Of a stretch of DNA of 64,000 nt, positions 1 to 7,774 are shown piece by piece. The DNA comes from Labrys wisconsinensis. Lineage in GTDB: Bacteria; Pseudomonadota; Alphaproteobacteria; Rhizobiales; Labraceae. Made by a program: the position numbers and the translations under genes. The notes under the pieces are model-generated. The model made no database searches. It was not told the origin of the DNA and saw only the letters and a list, made by a program, of their open reading frames with translations. Where the stretch lies: the NCBI RefSeq assembly GCF_030814995.1, contig NZ_JAUSVX010000012.1, positions 1 to 64,000 on the forward strand, given 5' to 3'. Each line of letters begins with the position of its first letter. Positions within the stretch are counted from its first letter, which is position 1.

Positions 1-81
1 ACCGCCTGGCGATTCCTCCTCAACGATCCAGACCGAATCCGATCCATCGGCGCCCGCAAATGGGCCTGTGTCACTCCCTGA
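1..81 (+). mobile_element. C-terminal end of an IS630-type transposase (cut by window edge)
   Basis: The first 26 codons are open in frame 1 and end at a TGA. The residues include RIRSIGARKWA, which resembles the conserved tail of IS630-family transposases in alphaproteobacteria, where a tryptophan and a SIG/R-W motif close the protein. Only this tail is inside the window, so neither the DDE catalytic residues nor the element's other end can be checked. I could not identify a terminal inverted repeat or a TA duplication after the stop. The family assignment rests on a short stretch and is tentative. It fits the A+T-rich, patchy character of the next 5 kb. Confidence 0.4.
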
Positions 82-104
82 GTGGGCTGGTATAAGGCTT
101 CGTC

Positions 105-377
105 ATGACTGCTGGCCTCCGCCGAGCGGATAGCTTGAATCAGAACTCGATCGCAAAGGGAATCCCTTTCGATTCAGTCTGCCCCGATCATGCTCTAAGG
201 AAATTTATTGAGATAAGACCCAGCCATCCACACAGCTATTGGCAATTGAGTCATTTGGCGCTCAAGCTTAGGCGGAACGACCGGGCGATAGCCTTTGCGC
301 AGACGGTGACGTTGGGCGGCTCAGAGAACATTACCTACCAAACTTTGCTAGTGCGAATCGCTTCGGAAAGGAAATAA
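105..377 (+). CDS. Hypothetical protein, possible TPR-like fragment
   Basis: A 90-residue frame starts with ATG just after the transposase tail. The first 35 residues resemble nothing I know. Residues from about 40 on (HPHSYWQLSHLALKLRRND) look like one tetratricopeptide-like helical pair followed by a second partial one, as in the C-terminal parts of some larger glycosyltransferase or sulfotransferase-type proteins. No clear ribosome binding site precedes the ATG. It may be the leftover end of a longer gene interrupted by the insertion element rather than a functional gene. The function is unknown. Confidence 0.3.
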   Translation: MTAGLRRADSLNQNSIAKGIPFDSVCPDHALRKFIEIRPSHPHSYWQLSHLALKLRRNDRAIAFAQTVTLGGSENITYQTLLVRIASERK

Positions 378-475
378 CTTCGCAAACTAGAGTGAACGTG
401 AATTTTCGCGTGACTTTAACGTGAGGATCGGCGACAAATAAGTGCTTCGCCAACCATGGAGCGGAAGGAGTAGTC

Positions 476-691
476 ATGATCAACCGCAGTGCGAACGAGC
501 TCACTGGTATCGTGAAAGCCGGTGGCAGCATTGAAGTCGACGGGACGTCTCTAAGTGCTATTGCGCTTAAAGGTATCGCTGCTGAGCTGCATCCCGGAAC
601 TTATATGAAAATCTACAATACGGAGGGTAAAACTCCTCTTGAATTGGCGAGCATTGCCAAGGTTAAGCCTGGTCAAGTTATCTTTGCATAG
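476..691 (+). CDS. Small hypothetical protein, 71 aa
   Basis: The ATG is preceded by GGAGCGGAAGGAG, a good ribosome binding site, which supports translation. The product is small and mildly hydrophobic, rich in Gly, Ala, Ile and Lys, with no signal peptide, cysteine or membrane segment. Residues 10-30 (TGIVKAGGSIEVDGTSL) and 56-71 suggest short beta strands. I do not recognise the family. It is flanked by unassigned DNA on both sides. It is one of few plus-strand candidates before the minus-strand capsule cluster, and it shares that cluster's lower G+C. Confidence 0.5.
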   Translation: MINRSANELTGIVKAGGSIEVDGTSLSAIALKGIAAELHPGTYMKIYNTEGKTPLELASIAKVKPGQVIFA

Positions 692-1090
692 TTCTGAAGT
701 AGAGTTCTTAGTAAAGTGAGGTTATATGGGAGTCGACGCTGAGCCGGTGACATCCGGCCCAGCGTCGGGTCGATATCCGGAACCGGGTGAATGCTGTACT
801 TGGTTGCTGTTTCGGCTCCCTCTGGCGAGCTTGCGGTATATGAACCAAGGATCGACGATATTTTTGGCCGAGTGGGAATGACGATGAAACGAACTCCGGT
901 TTGCACTCTTTAGAGTCCAACCAAGAGGCGGCGTCTACTGTAACGACGTAACGACACGACACGAGCTTCCCAAACTATCCTCCGGCCTCCTGTGCGATAA
1001 TTATTTAATTGCCGTTTTTCTAATCGCTCGTGGCGCTTTCATAGCTCTCTCAATTACTTTCTACCTAGACTGCGCTACAACCACAAACCT
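692..1090. other. Gene-poor spacer, about 400 bp
   Basis: No reading frame here has a convincing start site or recognisable product. A frame of about 40 codons opens at an ATG at 791 on the plus strand but lacks a clear ribosome binding site and any known family. The stretch contains the dyad at 734-767 and is A+T-rich toward its right end, next to the stop codon of the SGNH hydrolase gene. That gene reads toward this spacer. Confidence 0.5.
734..767. repeat. Inverted repeat, possible hairpin
   Basis: Arms CGACGCTG and CAGCGTCG pair perfectly. After one A-C mismatch, inner arms GCCGG and CCGGC pair too, leaving a six-base TGACAT loop. There is no T-run after it on either strand, so a classical intrinsic terminator is not shown. 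It lies 43 bases after the stop of the 71-residue gene. It could be that gene's transcript end, an attenuator-like structure, or a relic of a mobile element. Confidence 0.4.
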
Positions 1091-2299
1091 TCAAAGCATC
1101 GCAGCGAGCACCTTTGCCGCCGCAATATGAGCGATACGCGTCGGGTGAAGCCCGGTCGCACTCCAGGGGCCACCATCGACCCGCCACTTAACTTCCTTAC
1201 CCTCCCGATCTCTAACTATGGATTCAAGATCGAAGACATCGGCCACGGGAATTATCACGCCGCTACGAATAAATGCATTCACATCCAGTCGATCTTGCTC
1301 ATATGAGTGAGTTGTCTGCCCCTCTATTGTAGCGCCTCCATCTATCGTTCGAGTCGCTGGCACTATCGTGCATACAACTACGCGCGACAAAAAAGATGTT
1401 AACGTTCGATATACGACAATCAGAGCTTCGATAATATCGCGCGCTCGATACGCACCAAGGTCATTTCGCCCAAGGTTGAGAAGGCCCTTGTTACAGTATT
1501 CCCGCAGTGAATATATTCGTATGTTGCTTGCAGAAGTTGCCCAAATACGTGCTCGCGATCCAGACTTAGCTAGATTAACATAGGGGACGTTCTTTATGCC
1601 AAAAGCTCGCTCAGCGTATCCCGCGTTACCATAATGATCTCCCGCTCCGGGGTCAGAGGCACCCGAAGAACCAGATATATCCGCGTTTCCAACAGTAATA
1701 CTATCACCGATCAGCATCCAACTATCTATTTGTTCGTCAGTCTGACCTACGAGTATTGGCTCATAAGCACTATCGTTCCGATACGGCCTAATTTCCGCTG
1801 CAGACTGCGTCCGATCCGTCGCGAACGCTGACCATTCTGAAGTATCTACTGCGCCTCCATAGGCGGCCATTGACCCACCTTCAGTTCCGAGGCTGGGGCG
1901 GCCTATGGGCGCGAACCCCGCCGGATCGGTGAAACAGCGCAACCGATAAAGTGTATCTGGAGGCACTCGGCAACTGAGAGCATCGCTCTGCAAGGTAGAA
2001 AAGTCAAACAGACTGCCGATAAATGAAGACCGAAATTTAAAGGCGCGAGCGGCTCCCGGCGGAGTTCCCAGAGGAAACTCTATCGCCGCAGTAACAGTAC
2101 CGCCGTTATCAATTGCGATCTCCCCCTGTAGCGTGTCGACCTCATACCATGGGAATAGTCCCCGCAACTTGGTGAGAACGACGGGAGGAGATTTGTGCAG
2201 CCTGCCGGACATCAGCTTATACCCGAACTCCTTCTGCGTCGCCGTTCGATGGGATCCGAACCGGTTGCCTGCAATAACCCACTTTCCGATCGGTTGCAC
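1091..2299 (-). CDS. SGNH/GDSL hydrolase at the capsule locus
   Basis: The start is a GTG preceded by AAGGGA at good spacing. The N-terminal 190 residues are not recognised and may form a beta-rich accessory domain. The C-terminal half carries SGNH blocks: IGDSIT with the nucleophile Ser200, a block II-like Gly247, LGRND around residues 276-280 for the oxyanion hole, and GLHPT with His385. The usual Asp three residues before that His is Thr382. No signal peptide is visible. The gene sits 78 bp after kpsE on the same strand. A role in removing or transferring acetyl or other acyl groups on the capsular polymer is an inference from context only. Confidence 0.75.
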   Translation of the reverse strand: MQPIGKWVIAGNRFGSHRTATQKEFGYKLMSGRLHKSPPVVLTKLRGLFPWYEVDTLQGEIAIDNGGTVTAAIEFPLGTPPGAARAFKFRSSFIGSLFDFSTLQSDALSCRVPPDTLYRLRCFTDPAGFAPIGRPSLGTEGGSMAAYGGAVDTSEWSAFATDRTQSAAEIRPYRNDSAYEPILVGQTDEQIDSWMLIGDSITVGNADISGSSGASDPGAGDHYGNAGYAERAFGIKNVPYVNLAKSGSRARIWATSASNIRIYSLREYCNKGLLNLGRNDLGAYRARDIIEALIVVYRTLTSFLSRVVVCTIVPATRTIDGGATIEGQTTHSYEQDRLDVNAFIRSGVIIPVADVFDLESIVRDREGKEVKWRVDGGPWSATGLHPTRIAHIAAAKVLAAML

Positions 2300-2377
2300 G
2301 CCGTTCCCTTAAATATCAAAACTGGCATTGCTAGTGCACGCCGCTCCTCAACAACACGACAATACAACATTCTAATA

Positions 2378-3703
2378 CTATCCAACCATATGATCACGTA
2401 TCGCAGAAGCGACAGTGCGAAAAACAGCGAACCCCACGACCGAGAAAATGATCGCAAGCGTCATTGCTCGGCGGCGATCGGGAAACTGTGCCTCCTCAGG
2501 AGGGTAAGGAGACACCACATTAACAATGTAAAGTTTCTGAGAATTCGCTTGAAAGGTAGCAGCCGCCAAGTTGTTAAGAGCTGAAGTATATTGCTGCTGC
2601 GCGATCTGTTGGGCCAGACCGAGCGTCGCATACTGTGTCAAAACGGGAGCAAGCGAATTACCTTGCCCTGTTAGCTGCGACTTCTGTTGTTGGATTTGCT
2701 CCTGTAGGGCGGCCAAACGTATGCGCAACGGACGCAGTTGCGCATCTGAAGTCATGCCGCGGCCAATCATGTTCGAAATCTCAGCCTGTACGCTTGTGGC
2801 CGCGGTCAATAAACCAGTAATGATCCCACCAACGGCCGAACCGTCAAAGTTCGGATCGATTAGATTGTGATCGAAGCGAAATTTCGTGATTTGATCCGAT
2901 GTCGCATTGAACTCATCGTGCGTTCGTTCAACCTCCTTCTTGTTGTGCTCAATAAAATCCCTCTCGGATCGTGAATTGAACTGGTTAACTAGTTCCTCAG
3001 ACATTGCAAGCAAAACAATTGCGACCTGGTTGGACGCTTTAGCATCATGCCCGAGGACCTTTAAGTCGATCTGCCCGGTAATTTCATCGAAGGAAACATT
3101 AACATGATCTGTATAGTAAGCAAATCTGTCTTCGAAACTGGTGCTGGTTGGCGACCCCGCCCAAGAAGTCCAGAGGTTTGCTGACGTCGGCTTCTGGTTG
3201 GCGGTATCGGATTGGAAAACCTTGTCCTTACCGATGCGCTGTTCCAATTCGATATACGCCTCGCGGGAAGCAATGTACTGAATCACTGCGAAGGATTCAT
3301 CCATGGCTCGCGACATGATTGAGGCTCCGCCACCGCCGCCACCCTTGAGGAGAGCGGTAAGCCCCCCTCCTCCACCGCCACCGCCACCGCCACTGCTTGG
3401 CGGGTTCCTGATCATAATAATGGCTTCGACCTGATAGACAGGCTCGGCAATGAAACCAAGATAGACAGCCGTAAGCACCATTGGTGCTAGCAGCACAGCC
3501 AAACCGACGGCCCAAGAGCGGATTCGTTTACGACGAATCGCCTCGGCGCTAAGAGGCGTGATCAGCTCAAACGACGGCCGCGTCGTTACCGGGCGCTCAT
3601 CCTCGAAATCGACAAAGGACTCCTCGTCGAAATCCTCCCTCTGGCGCCGTCGAAGCGTCTCAAAGGGCTTTAAAAGCTTCAATGGCCTGGGAGACGTCGT
3701 CAT
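2378..3703 (-). CDS. kpsE: Capsule export inner-membrane protein, KpsE/PCP-3 type
   Basis: This 441-residue protein has the layout of polysaccharide co-polymerase/export adaptors of group 2 capsules. It has a cytoplasmic N-terminus, a membrane helix at about 64-86, a long periplasmic region with coiled-coil-forming stretches (about 230-380), and a C-terminal membrane helix at about 412-436. It would link the KpsMT transporter to an outer-membrane KpsD-like channel, which is not in this window. Just after the first helix are runs of ten (105-114) and six (121-126) glycines. The start overlaps the last 44 bases of kpsT, so translation is probably coupled. BexC, CtrB and RkpR are related names for the same role. 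Confidence 0.88.
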   Translation of the reverse strand: MTTSPRPLKLLKPFETLRRRQREDFDEESFVDFEDERPVTTRPSFELITPLSAEAIRRKRIRSWAVGLAVLLAPMVLTAVYLGFIAEPVYQVEAIIMIRNPPSSGGGGGGGGGGLTALLKGGGGGGASIMSRAMDESFAVIQYIASREAYIELEQRIGKDKVFQSDTANQKPTSANLWTSWAGSPTSTSFEDRFAYYTDHVNVSFDEITGQIDLKVLGHDAKASNQVAIVLLAMSEELVNQFNSRSERDFIEHNKKEVERTHDEFNATSDQITKFRFDHNLIDPNFDGSAVGGIITGLLTAATSVQAEISNMIGRGMTSDAQLRPLRIRLAALQEQIQQQKSQLTGQGNSLAPVLTQYATLGLAQQIAQQQYTSALNNLAAATFQANSQKLYIVNVVSPYPPEEAQFPDRRRAMTLAIIFSVVGFAVFRTVASAIRDHMVG

Positions 3704-4307
3704 ACTTAATCAACCTACCTTCGTTCAGAATATATATGATATCGCACTGCCTACGCACGTTCAAGTAACTACGAGTCGCAAAAATCAATGTCTTCCGCCC
3801 CCTCATTTCGTCAAGGTAGCCTTGCGCTCTCTCTCTGAATCTAAAATCTCCAAGAAATAATGCTTCATCGGCCAGGTAATAATCAAATTCCATCGCCAAG
3901 CACATTGCATATACAGCGCGCGACATAACTTCGTTCGGCAACCGATCCGCTCTCGTATCCAGGTGACCGCGCAGGCCGGCAATCTCCTCGACGCGTGTTG
4001 CGACGCGACTAGCCGGAACGCGGTAGAGCGTCGATAGGAACTCAATATTGCTGCGTAGACTCAAGGTCCTAGCAATCGGCCGCATCGACGCCATCGGCCA
4101 AGAAACACGACCACTGCGGTGAACACGACCACTGCTGGGCTTTATATGAGAGCCAAGAAGCCGCATTAATGTTGACTTACCACAACCGCGAGGACCAAGA
4201 ATGCCGATATTCACTCCCGGCTCGAAATCGACCGATACATTGGACAACACGTCTATCCTGTTGCCCCCGGCGCGGTAGGATACCGTCACGTCTTTAAGAG
4301 AAATCAT
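3660..4307 (-). CDS. kpsT: Capsule polysaccharide ABC transporter, ATP-binding subunit (atypical)
   Basis: The product energises export of the lipid-linked capsule through KpsM. I chose the ATG giving MISLKDVTVSYRAGG because it matches the usual KpsT start and has GGTGGGA upstream. A longer frame from 4352 is possible. Walker A is GPRGCGKST (about residues 38-46), and FDYYLADEA carries the Walker B acidic pair (about 141-149). The ABC signature, SSGM-like in E. coli KpsT, reads PNEVMSR here. The switch histidine expected in the SHS motif is arginine, within ATRS (about 177-180). The family is clear from overall similarity. Whether ATP hydrolysis is normal is uncertain. Confidence 0.85.
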   Translation of the reverse strand: MISLKDVTVSYRAGGNRIDVLSNVSVDFEPGVNIGILGPRGCGKSTLMRLLGSHIKPSSGRVHRSGRVSWPMASMRPIARTLSLRSNIEFLSTLYRVPASRVATRVEEIAGLRGHLDTRADRLPNEVMSRAVYAMCLAMEFDYYLADEALFLGDFRFRERAQGYLDEMRGRKTLIFATRSYLNVRRQCDIIYILNEGRLIKYDDVSQAIEAFKAL

Positions 4308-4317
4308 GCTATATCCC

Positions 4318-4368
4318 ACCTGTTCGGGACAGGTTCGTACACATTTATTCAAACCTCATAAGTGTACG
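4318..4368. promoter_or_regulatory. Two adjacent dyads in the kpsT leader
   Basis: ACCTGT and ACAGGT face each other across five bases at 4318-4334, abutting the ribosome binding site of kpsT. Immediately upstream, CGTACAC (4336-4342) and GTGTACG (4362-4368) form a second perfect dyad with a 19-base spacer. They lie in the roughly 220-bp gap between kpsM and kpsT, a pair that is often contiguous. A regulator binding site or an RNA structure controlling kpsT are both possible. No known operator is recognised. Confidence 0.4.
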
Positions 4369-4526
4369 TTGCCATCACACGCTCCCTAGTTCATGCAAAA
4401 CGCTACAGATCTTAAACAGAATTACAATCAAAGCCACTTCGGTCATTAGCACCGCAATATCCTAGACTGCGGACCACAAAGACATGGATCGAATCCAATA
4501 TCAATTCTCGCCGCAACTGCCACCCT

Positions 4527-5315
4527 TCATCCTTTCTTTAGTTTTCCACGGACCAACTCGCAGCTCAATAGCCCTATAGCAAAAATTAACAAAGTCGAAA
4601 GAAAGCAGAAATTTTCGTCTACCCAGGTTGCATGATATGTATAGAAGTATGCTTCTCGAATTTTATCGTTGATTTGGAGCGGAGGGAACCACTGGGCGAT
4701 CGCGCGAAGAGGATAAGGCAGATCAGTGTAGACAAAAAATACTCCAGAAATGATCGACAAGAGCCTAACGATCAATACTAACAGTACAGTTCTTGTAAAT
4801 GGAAAGATATAGAATGGCCACATCAAAAAAAGACCACATGCGATTCCGAGAATTCCAGACATCACCAGCCAGTATAAAACCATCAAGGTGTCCCTTATCG
4901 GGCGCGAATAGCCGATAATCTGCAAAATATAGAATGTCGAAAAAGCAACAGCCAGACATAGTAAGAGATTGATTATCCCTTTTGCAATGGCGACATCGAG
5001 AAGGGTAACCTGTGGAAATTCCGAATAACGAATCATCGTCTGAGGTGTCATAGAGACAATAGAAATACCCGTGCGAATTTGCCAGAATGCCATTACACCT
5101 ATTGTTGTAAACGGTAAATCTTCCATGCCATCGTGATTACCGCCACCAAGAATGATACGTAGCGTACAGAATGCAATTATATGCACCGCGATGGCGCCGG
5201 CCTCCTCGATCCATCCAAGCGAACGAGCACCGAATCTAAGTGAAGTTTCGCGCTTCAGAATCGCCCAAAAGACGGAGAAATACCGATCGACACCGTTCAA
5301 TATCCCGCTGACCAT
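4527..5315 (-). CDS. kpsM: Capsule polysaccharide ABC transporter permease
   Basis: The 262-residue product has the ABC-2 permease layout. An amphipathic N-terminus is followed by about six hydrophobic segments (around 40-58, 70-88, 108-132, 142-165, 172-196 and 232-252). It ends in the basic tail RGKLKKG. It is the membrane half of the KpsMT exporter that moves capsular polysaccharide across the inner membrane. Length and hydropathy fit the family. It reads in the same direction as the KpsC-like gene, whose stop lies 95 bp upstream. Base composition is lower in G+C than in the transferase genes to its right. Confidence 0.85.
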   Translation of the reverse strand: MVSGILNGVDRYFSVFWAILKRETSLRFGARSLGWIEEAGAIAVHIIAFCTLRIILGGGNHDGMEDLPFTTIGVMAFWQIRTGISIVSMTPQTMIRYSEFPQVTLLDVAIAKGIINLLLCLAVAFSTFYILQIIGYSRPIRDTLMVLYWLVMSGILGIACGLFLMWPFYIFPFTRTVLLVLIVRLLSIISGVFFVYTDLPYPLRAIAQWFPPLQINDKIREAYFYTYHATWVDENFCFLSTLLIFAIGLLSCELVRGKLKKG

Positions 5316-5410
5316 GGGTACTACTCAATTTCTGACGTCGATCTCACTCATTTTAAGCAGTCCCCAGTCCATTTATACGTTGTGAACCTTGTGCGCGACG
5401 GAAGCATTTT

Positions 5411-6499
5411 TCAATCCTCCTTATTTGCCAACTCGGTGAGCGCTACTTCCGGCTCGATCAGATCCTTCGTGGTCGGATCGATGTACCGCGAGTAGGTGAT
5501 CAGCGCGCCAGCCACGAGGTCATCGATGGTGCAACGCGTCGATGATCGTCGACGCAGGACTGCTTCGGCCTCGGCGGTGGTGGGCCTGTCCGTCGTCAGC
5601 CCCCAGCCTGCGAAGAACGGCACGCCGAAGCAGGTGACGGGAATGCCCCGCAGCAGCGCCTCGAAACCGATCTGGCTCGAGACCACCCAGACCTCGTCGA
5701 CCGCGTCGAGCACCGCGTGGGTCGAGACATGGTCTGTGACGATCGCAACGTCGCCGTGGCAGGCCGTGAGGTCGAAATGGCCGCGGGCCAGGCCGGCAAG
5801 GACGTCGGGATGGGGGCGGATGACGATGTCGGCGCGCTCGCGCGCCTTGAGAGCCCAGGCCTGCTCCAGCATGGTGGCGAAGGTGCCGGCATCGGCGCAG
5901 CCGCCGGCAATCGAACTGTCGCCGTGAACCTGGTCGGCGAGGAGGATGCGCCGGCCGGCGCCGCGCCGCCGGGGCAAGTCCAGCGGCCGGTCCGGGGCGG
6001 CGTTGTACTTGCTCAGGCGCTCGGAGACGATCAGGGCGCGCAGGCCGGCCGCCCGCCGCAGATGCGGCAGATAGGTGTGCTCCACGATGATGCGTTCCAG
6101 GCGTGATTCGCGGCGGGCATCGAAATGGATGCCGAGATCGTCGATGACCAGCGAGACCGACGGAGCCTTGGCCTTGCCCAGGCCGACGGAGCGGAAGAAG
6201 CCATCCTCCACTGTCCAATAGGGCAGCCCCAGGGTTCGCGCCGCAAGCCGGGCGGCGCGGGCCCAGGGCTTCATGCCCCAGCCGATCACGCCGTCGCAGC
6301 CGGCAAAGGCGAGCTCGAGCGGACGCAGCGTGTTCGCCGGGAAGAAGCTGCCGAGGTTCGGCGTGGCGCGCCGCGTGACCCTCGGCACGCCCAGCCGGGC
6401 GCCGGACGGCGGTCCCCAGGTGGCGAGCGGGATGGCGGCGCCGGACGGGCGTCCCTTCTCACGCAAGTCGGAATAGGCAAGCGATGCCGTCATGGACAA
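5411..6499 (-). CDS. Single-domain KpsC-like capsule glycosyltransferase
   Basis: This 362-residue protein corresponds to one transferase domain of KpsC, the enzyme that builds the beta-linked Kdo oligosaccharide on phosphatidylglycerol for group 2 capsules. Conserved family signatures are intact: VEDGFFRSVGLG (about 97-108), ADQVHGDSS (188-196), IRPHPDV (227-233), SSQIGFEALL (274-283) and FAGWGLT (296-302). It is most similar to the N-terminal half of the longer KpsC at 8203-10368, for example in DDLGIHxDA and HAVLDAVDEVW. It stops 95 bp before kpsM and starts 30 bp after the epimerase gene. It could supply a linkage activity that the long KpsC has lost, which is inferred from the sequence comparison. 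Confidence 0.82.
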   Translation of the reverse strand: MSMTASLAYSDLREKGRPSGAAIPLATWGPPSGARLGVPRVTRRATPNLGSFFPANTLRPLELAFAGCDGVIGWGMKPWARAARLAARTLGLPYWTVEDGFFRSVGLGKAKAPSVSLVIDDLGIHFDARRESRLERIIVEHTYLPHLRRAAGLRALIVSERLSKYNAAPDRPLDLPRRRGAGRRILLADQVHGDSSIAGGCADAGTFATMLEQAWALKARERADIVIRPHPDVLAGLARGHFDLTACHGDVAIVTDHVSTHAVLDAVDEVWVVSSQIGFEALLRGIPVTCFGVPFFAGWGLTTDRPTTAEAEAVLRRRSSTRCTIDDLVAGALITYSRYIDPTTKDLIEPEVALTELANKED

Positions 6500-6529
6500 A
6501 CCTGCATTTCCAAAGGCCGCGGCGGGGGC

Positions 6530-7774
6530 CTAGCCACCGTAGCTCGGGAGCGCTGCTCCCCTCTCCCGCGACCGGTCCCCGATGCCGCCGGCACCGAGAG
6601 CCTTGTCGAGCTCCTCGATGGCGCAGACGATATGGTAGAATGTGCTCGCCGGCGCCGGTTCTTCGACGAATGTACCATCGGCCTGCAATTTGTCACGCCA
6701 AAGGCCCGGCGTGGGCACGTCGAGATAGGCGGAAAGCCCGCTGACGCCGGCAGCGATCCGGCTCGCCCACAGGTCCCGCTCCGCCCGCGTCTCAGCCACG
6801 CCGGCGAGCGCCACCGCCGCCTTGATGCGCTCGGTCTGCGGCCAGCAGCGCGCGCCGGGATCGAGCGGCGCGCCGTCGTCGAGGATGGCGTTCACGGCCA
6901 CGTTGCGCGCGGGGTCGACGCCGGTCGTCTCGGCCAGCTCGGCCAGGCGGCGGGCGGCCGCGATCGCGTCGGCGCGGCCGCGCAGCTTGCCCCAGCGAAC
7001 CAGGAGCCAGGCCCATTCGAAGAGGTGCCCGGGCTCGACGATGCGCCCGTCCTGCCCGGCGACCGGGCGCCAGCGCGCATCGAAGAATTCCTTGAGATAG
7101 CCGGTCTCGGGATCGATGAAATGCGCCAGCGCCAGCCCGGCGATCTCGTCGGCCAGGGCGTTCCAGGCGGCCGCGTCGGCGCCGTCGCCTTCCTCCACCC
7201 AGGCGAGCGAAGCCTCGAGCAGATGCATGTGCGGGTTGGCCTTGAGCGGCAGCGACGGCGGCGCGGATTCCTCGAAGCCGCCGATCGGATGCTTCAGCGT
7301 GGCCTGCAGGTGCCGGCGCAGGCGCGAGGCCGAGGCCGCCAGCGGCCGCGGGTCGGACGCCACGGTGCCGGCCGTCGCCATGGCGAACAGCGCGAAGGCC
7401 TGATCGTACAGCACCACCGTGTCGTCCAGCGCCGTGCCGTCGGCGGCGACGAGCGTACGGAACGCGCCCTCCTCCAGCTCATAGGCCCGGCGGAAGAAGG
7501 CGAGGCCATGGTCGACGGCCTGGCGCGAGGGGCCGTCCCATCCCAGGCGCCCGGCCACGGCGAAGGCAAAGATCTGGCGGGCCTGCACGCGCGCGCGCCT
7601 GGGATCGCGGCAGGGCGTGCCGTCGAGCGCCAGGCGCTCGTGGAAGCCGCCGTGCACCCGGTCGGCCCCCACCTCCCACCAGATCGGGAGCGCCTTGTCG
7701 ATCAGCCATGCCTTCATCGTATCGCGCATGGATCCGAGGAGAGCCTGTTCCGCCTGCATCCGACCTCGCCGCAT
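6530..7774 (-). CDS. AGE-family sugar epimerase/isomerase
   Basis: The 414-residue product matches the N-acylglucosamine 2-epimerase/mannose isomerase family, which folds as an (alpha/alpha)6 barrel. Family signatures are RVQARQIFAFA, LYDQAFALFAMA, NPHMHLLEA, EPGHLFEWAWLL and RCWPQTERIKA, in the expected order. These hold the barrel histidines and aromatic substrate-pocket residues. The enzyme interconverts C2 epimers or the aldose/ketose forms of a hexose. The substrate cannot be told from sequence. Its position between the two Kdo transferase genes suggests it supplies a sugar for capsule synthesis. Starts at 7759 or 7729 are also possible, as no strong ribosome binding site decides. Confidence 0.83.
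   Translation of the reverse strand: MRRGRMQAEQALLGSMRDTMKAWLIDKALPIWWEVGADRVHGGFHERLALDGTPCRDPRRARVQARQIFAFAVAGRLGWDGPSRQAVDHGLAFFRRAYELEEGAFRTLVAADGTALDDTVVLYDQAFALFAMATAGTVASDPRPLAASASRLRRHLQATLKHPIGGFEESAPPSLPLKANPHMHLLEASLAWVEEGDGADAAAWNALADEIAGLALAHFIDPETGYLKEFFDARWRPVAGQDGRIVEPGHLFEWAWLLVRWGKLRGRADAIAAARRLAELAETTGVDPARNVAVNAILDDGAPLDPGARCWPQTERIKAAVALAGVAETRAERDLWASRIAAGVSGLSAYLDVPTPGLWRDKLQADGTFVEEPAPASTFYHIVCAIEELDKALGAGGIGDRSRERGAALPSYGG

Noticed and set aside
791-913. About 40-codon frame on the plus strand (MLYLVAVSAPSGELAVYE)
   Set aside because: It has a stop codon directly upstream, no ribosome binding site and no known family. It is too short to support.
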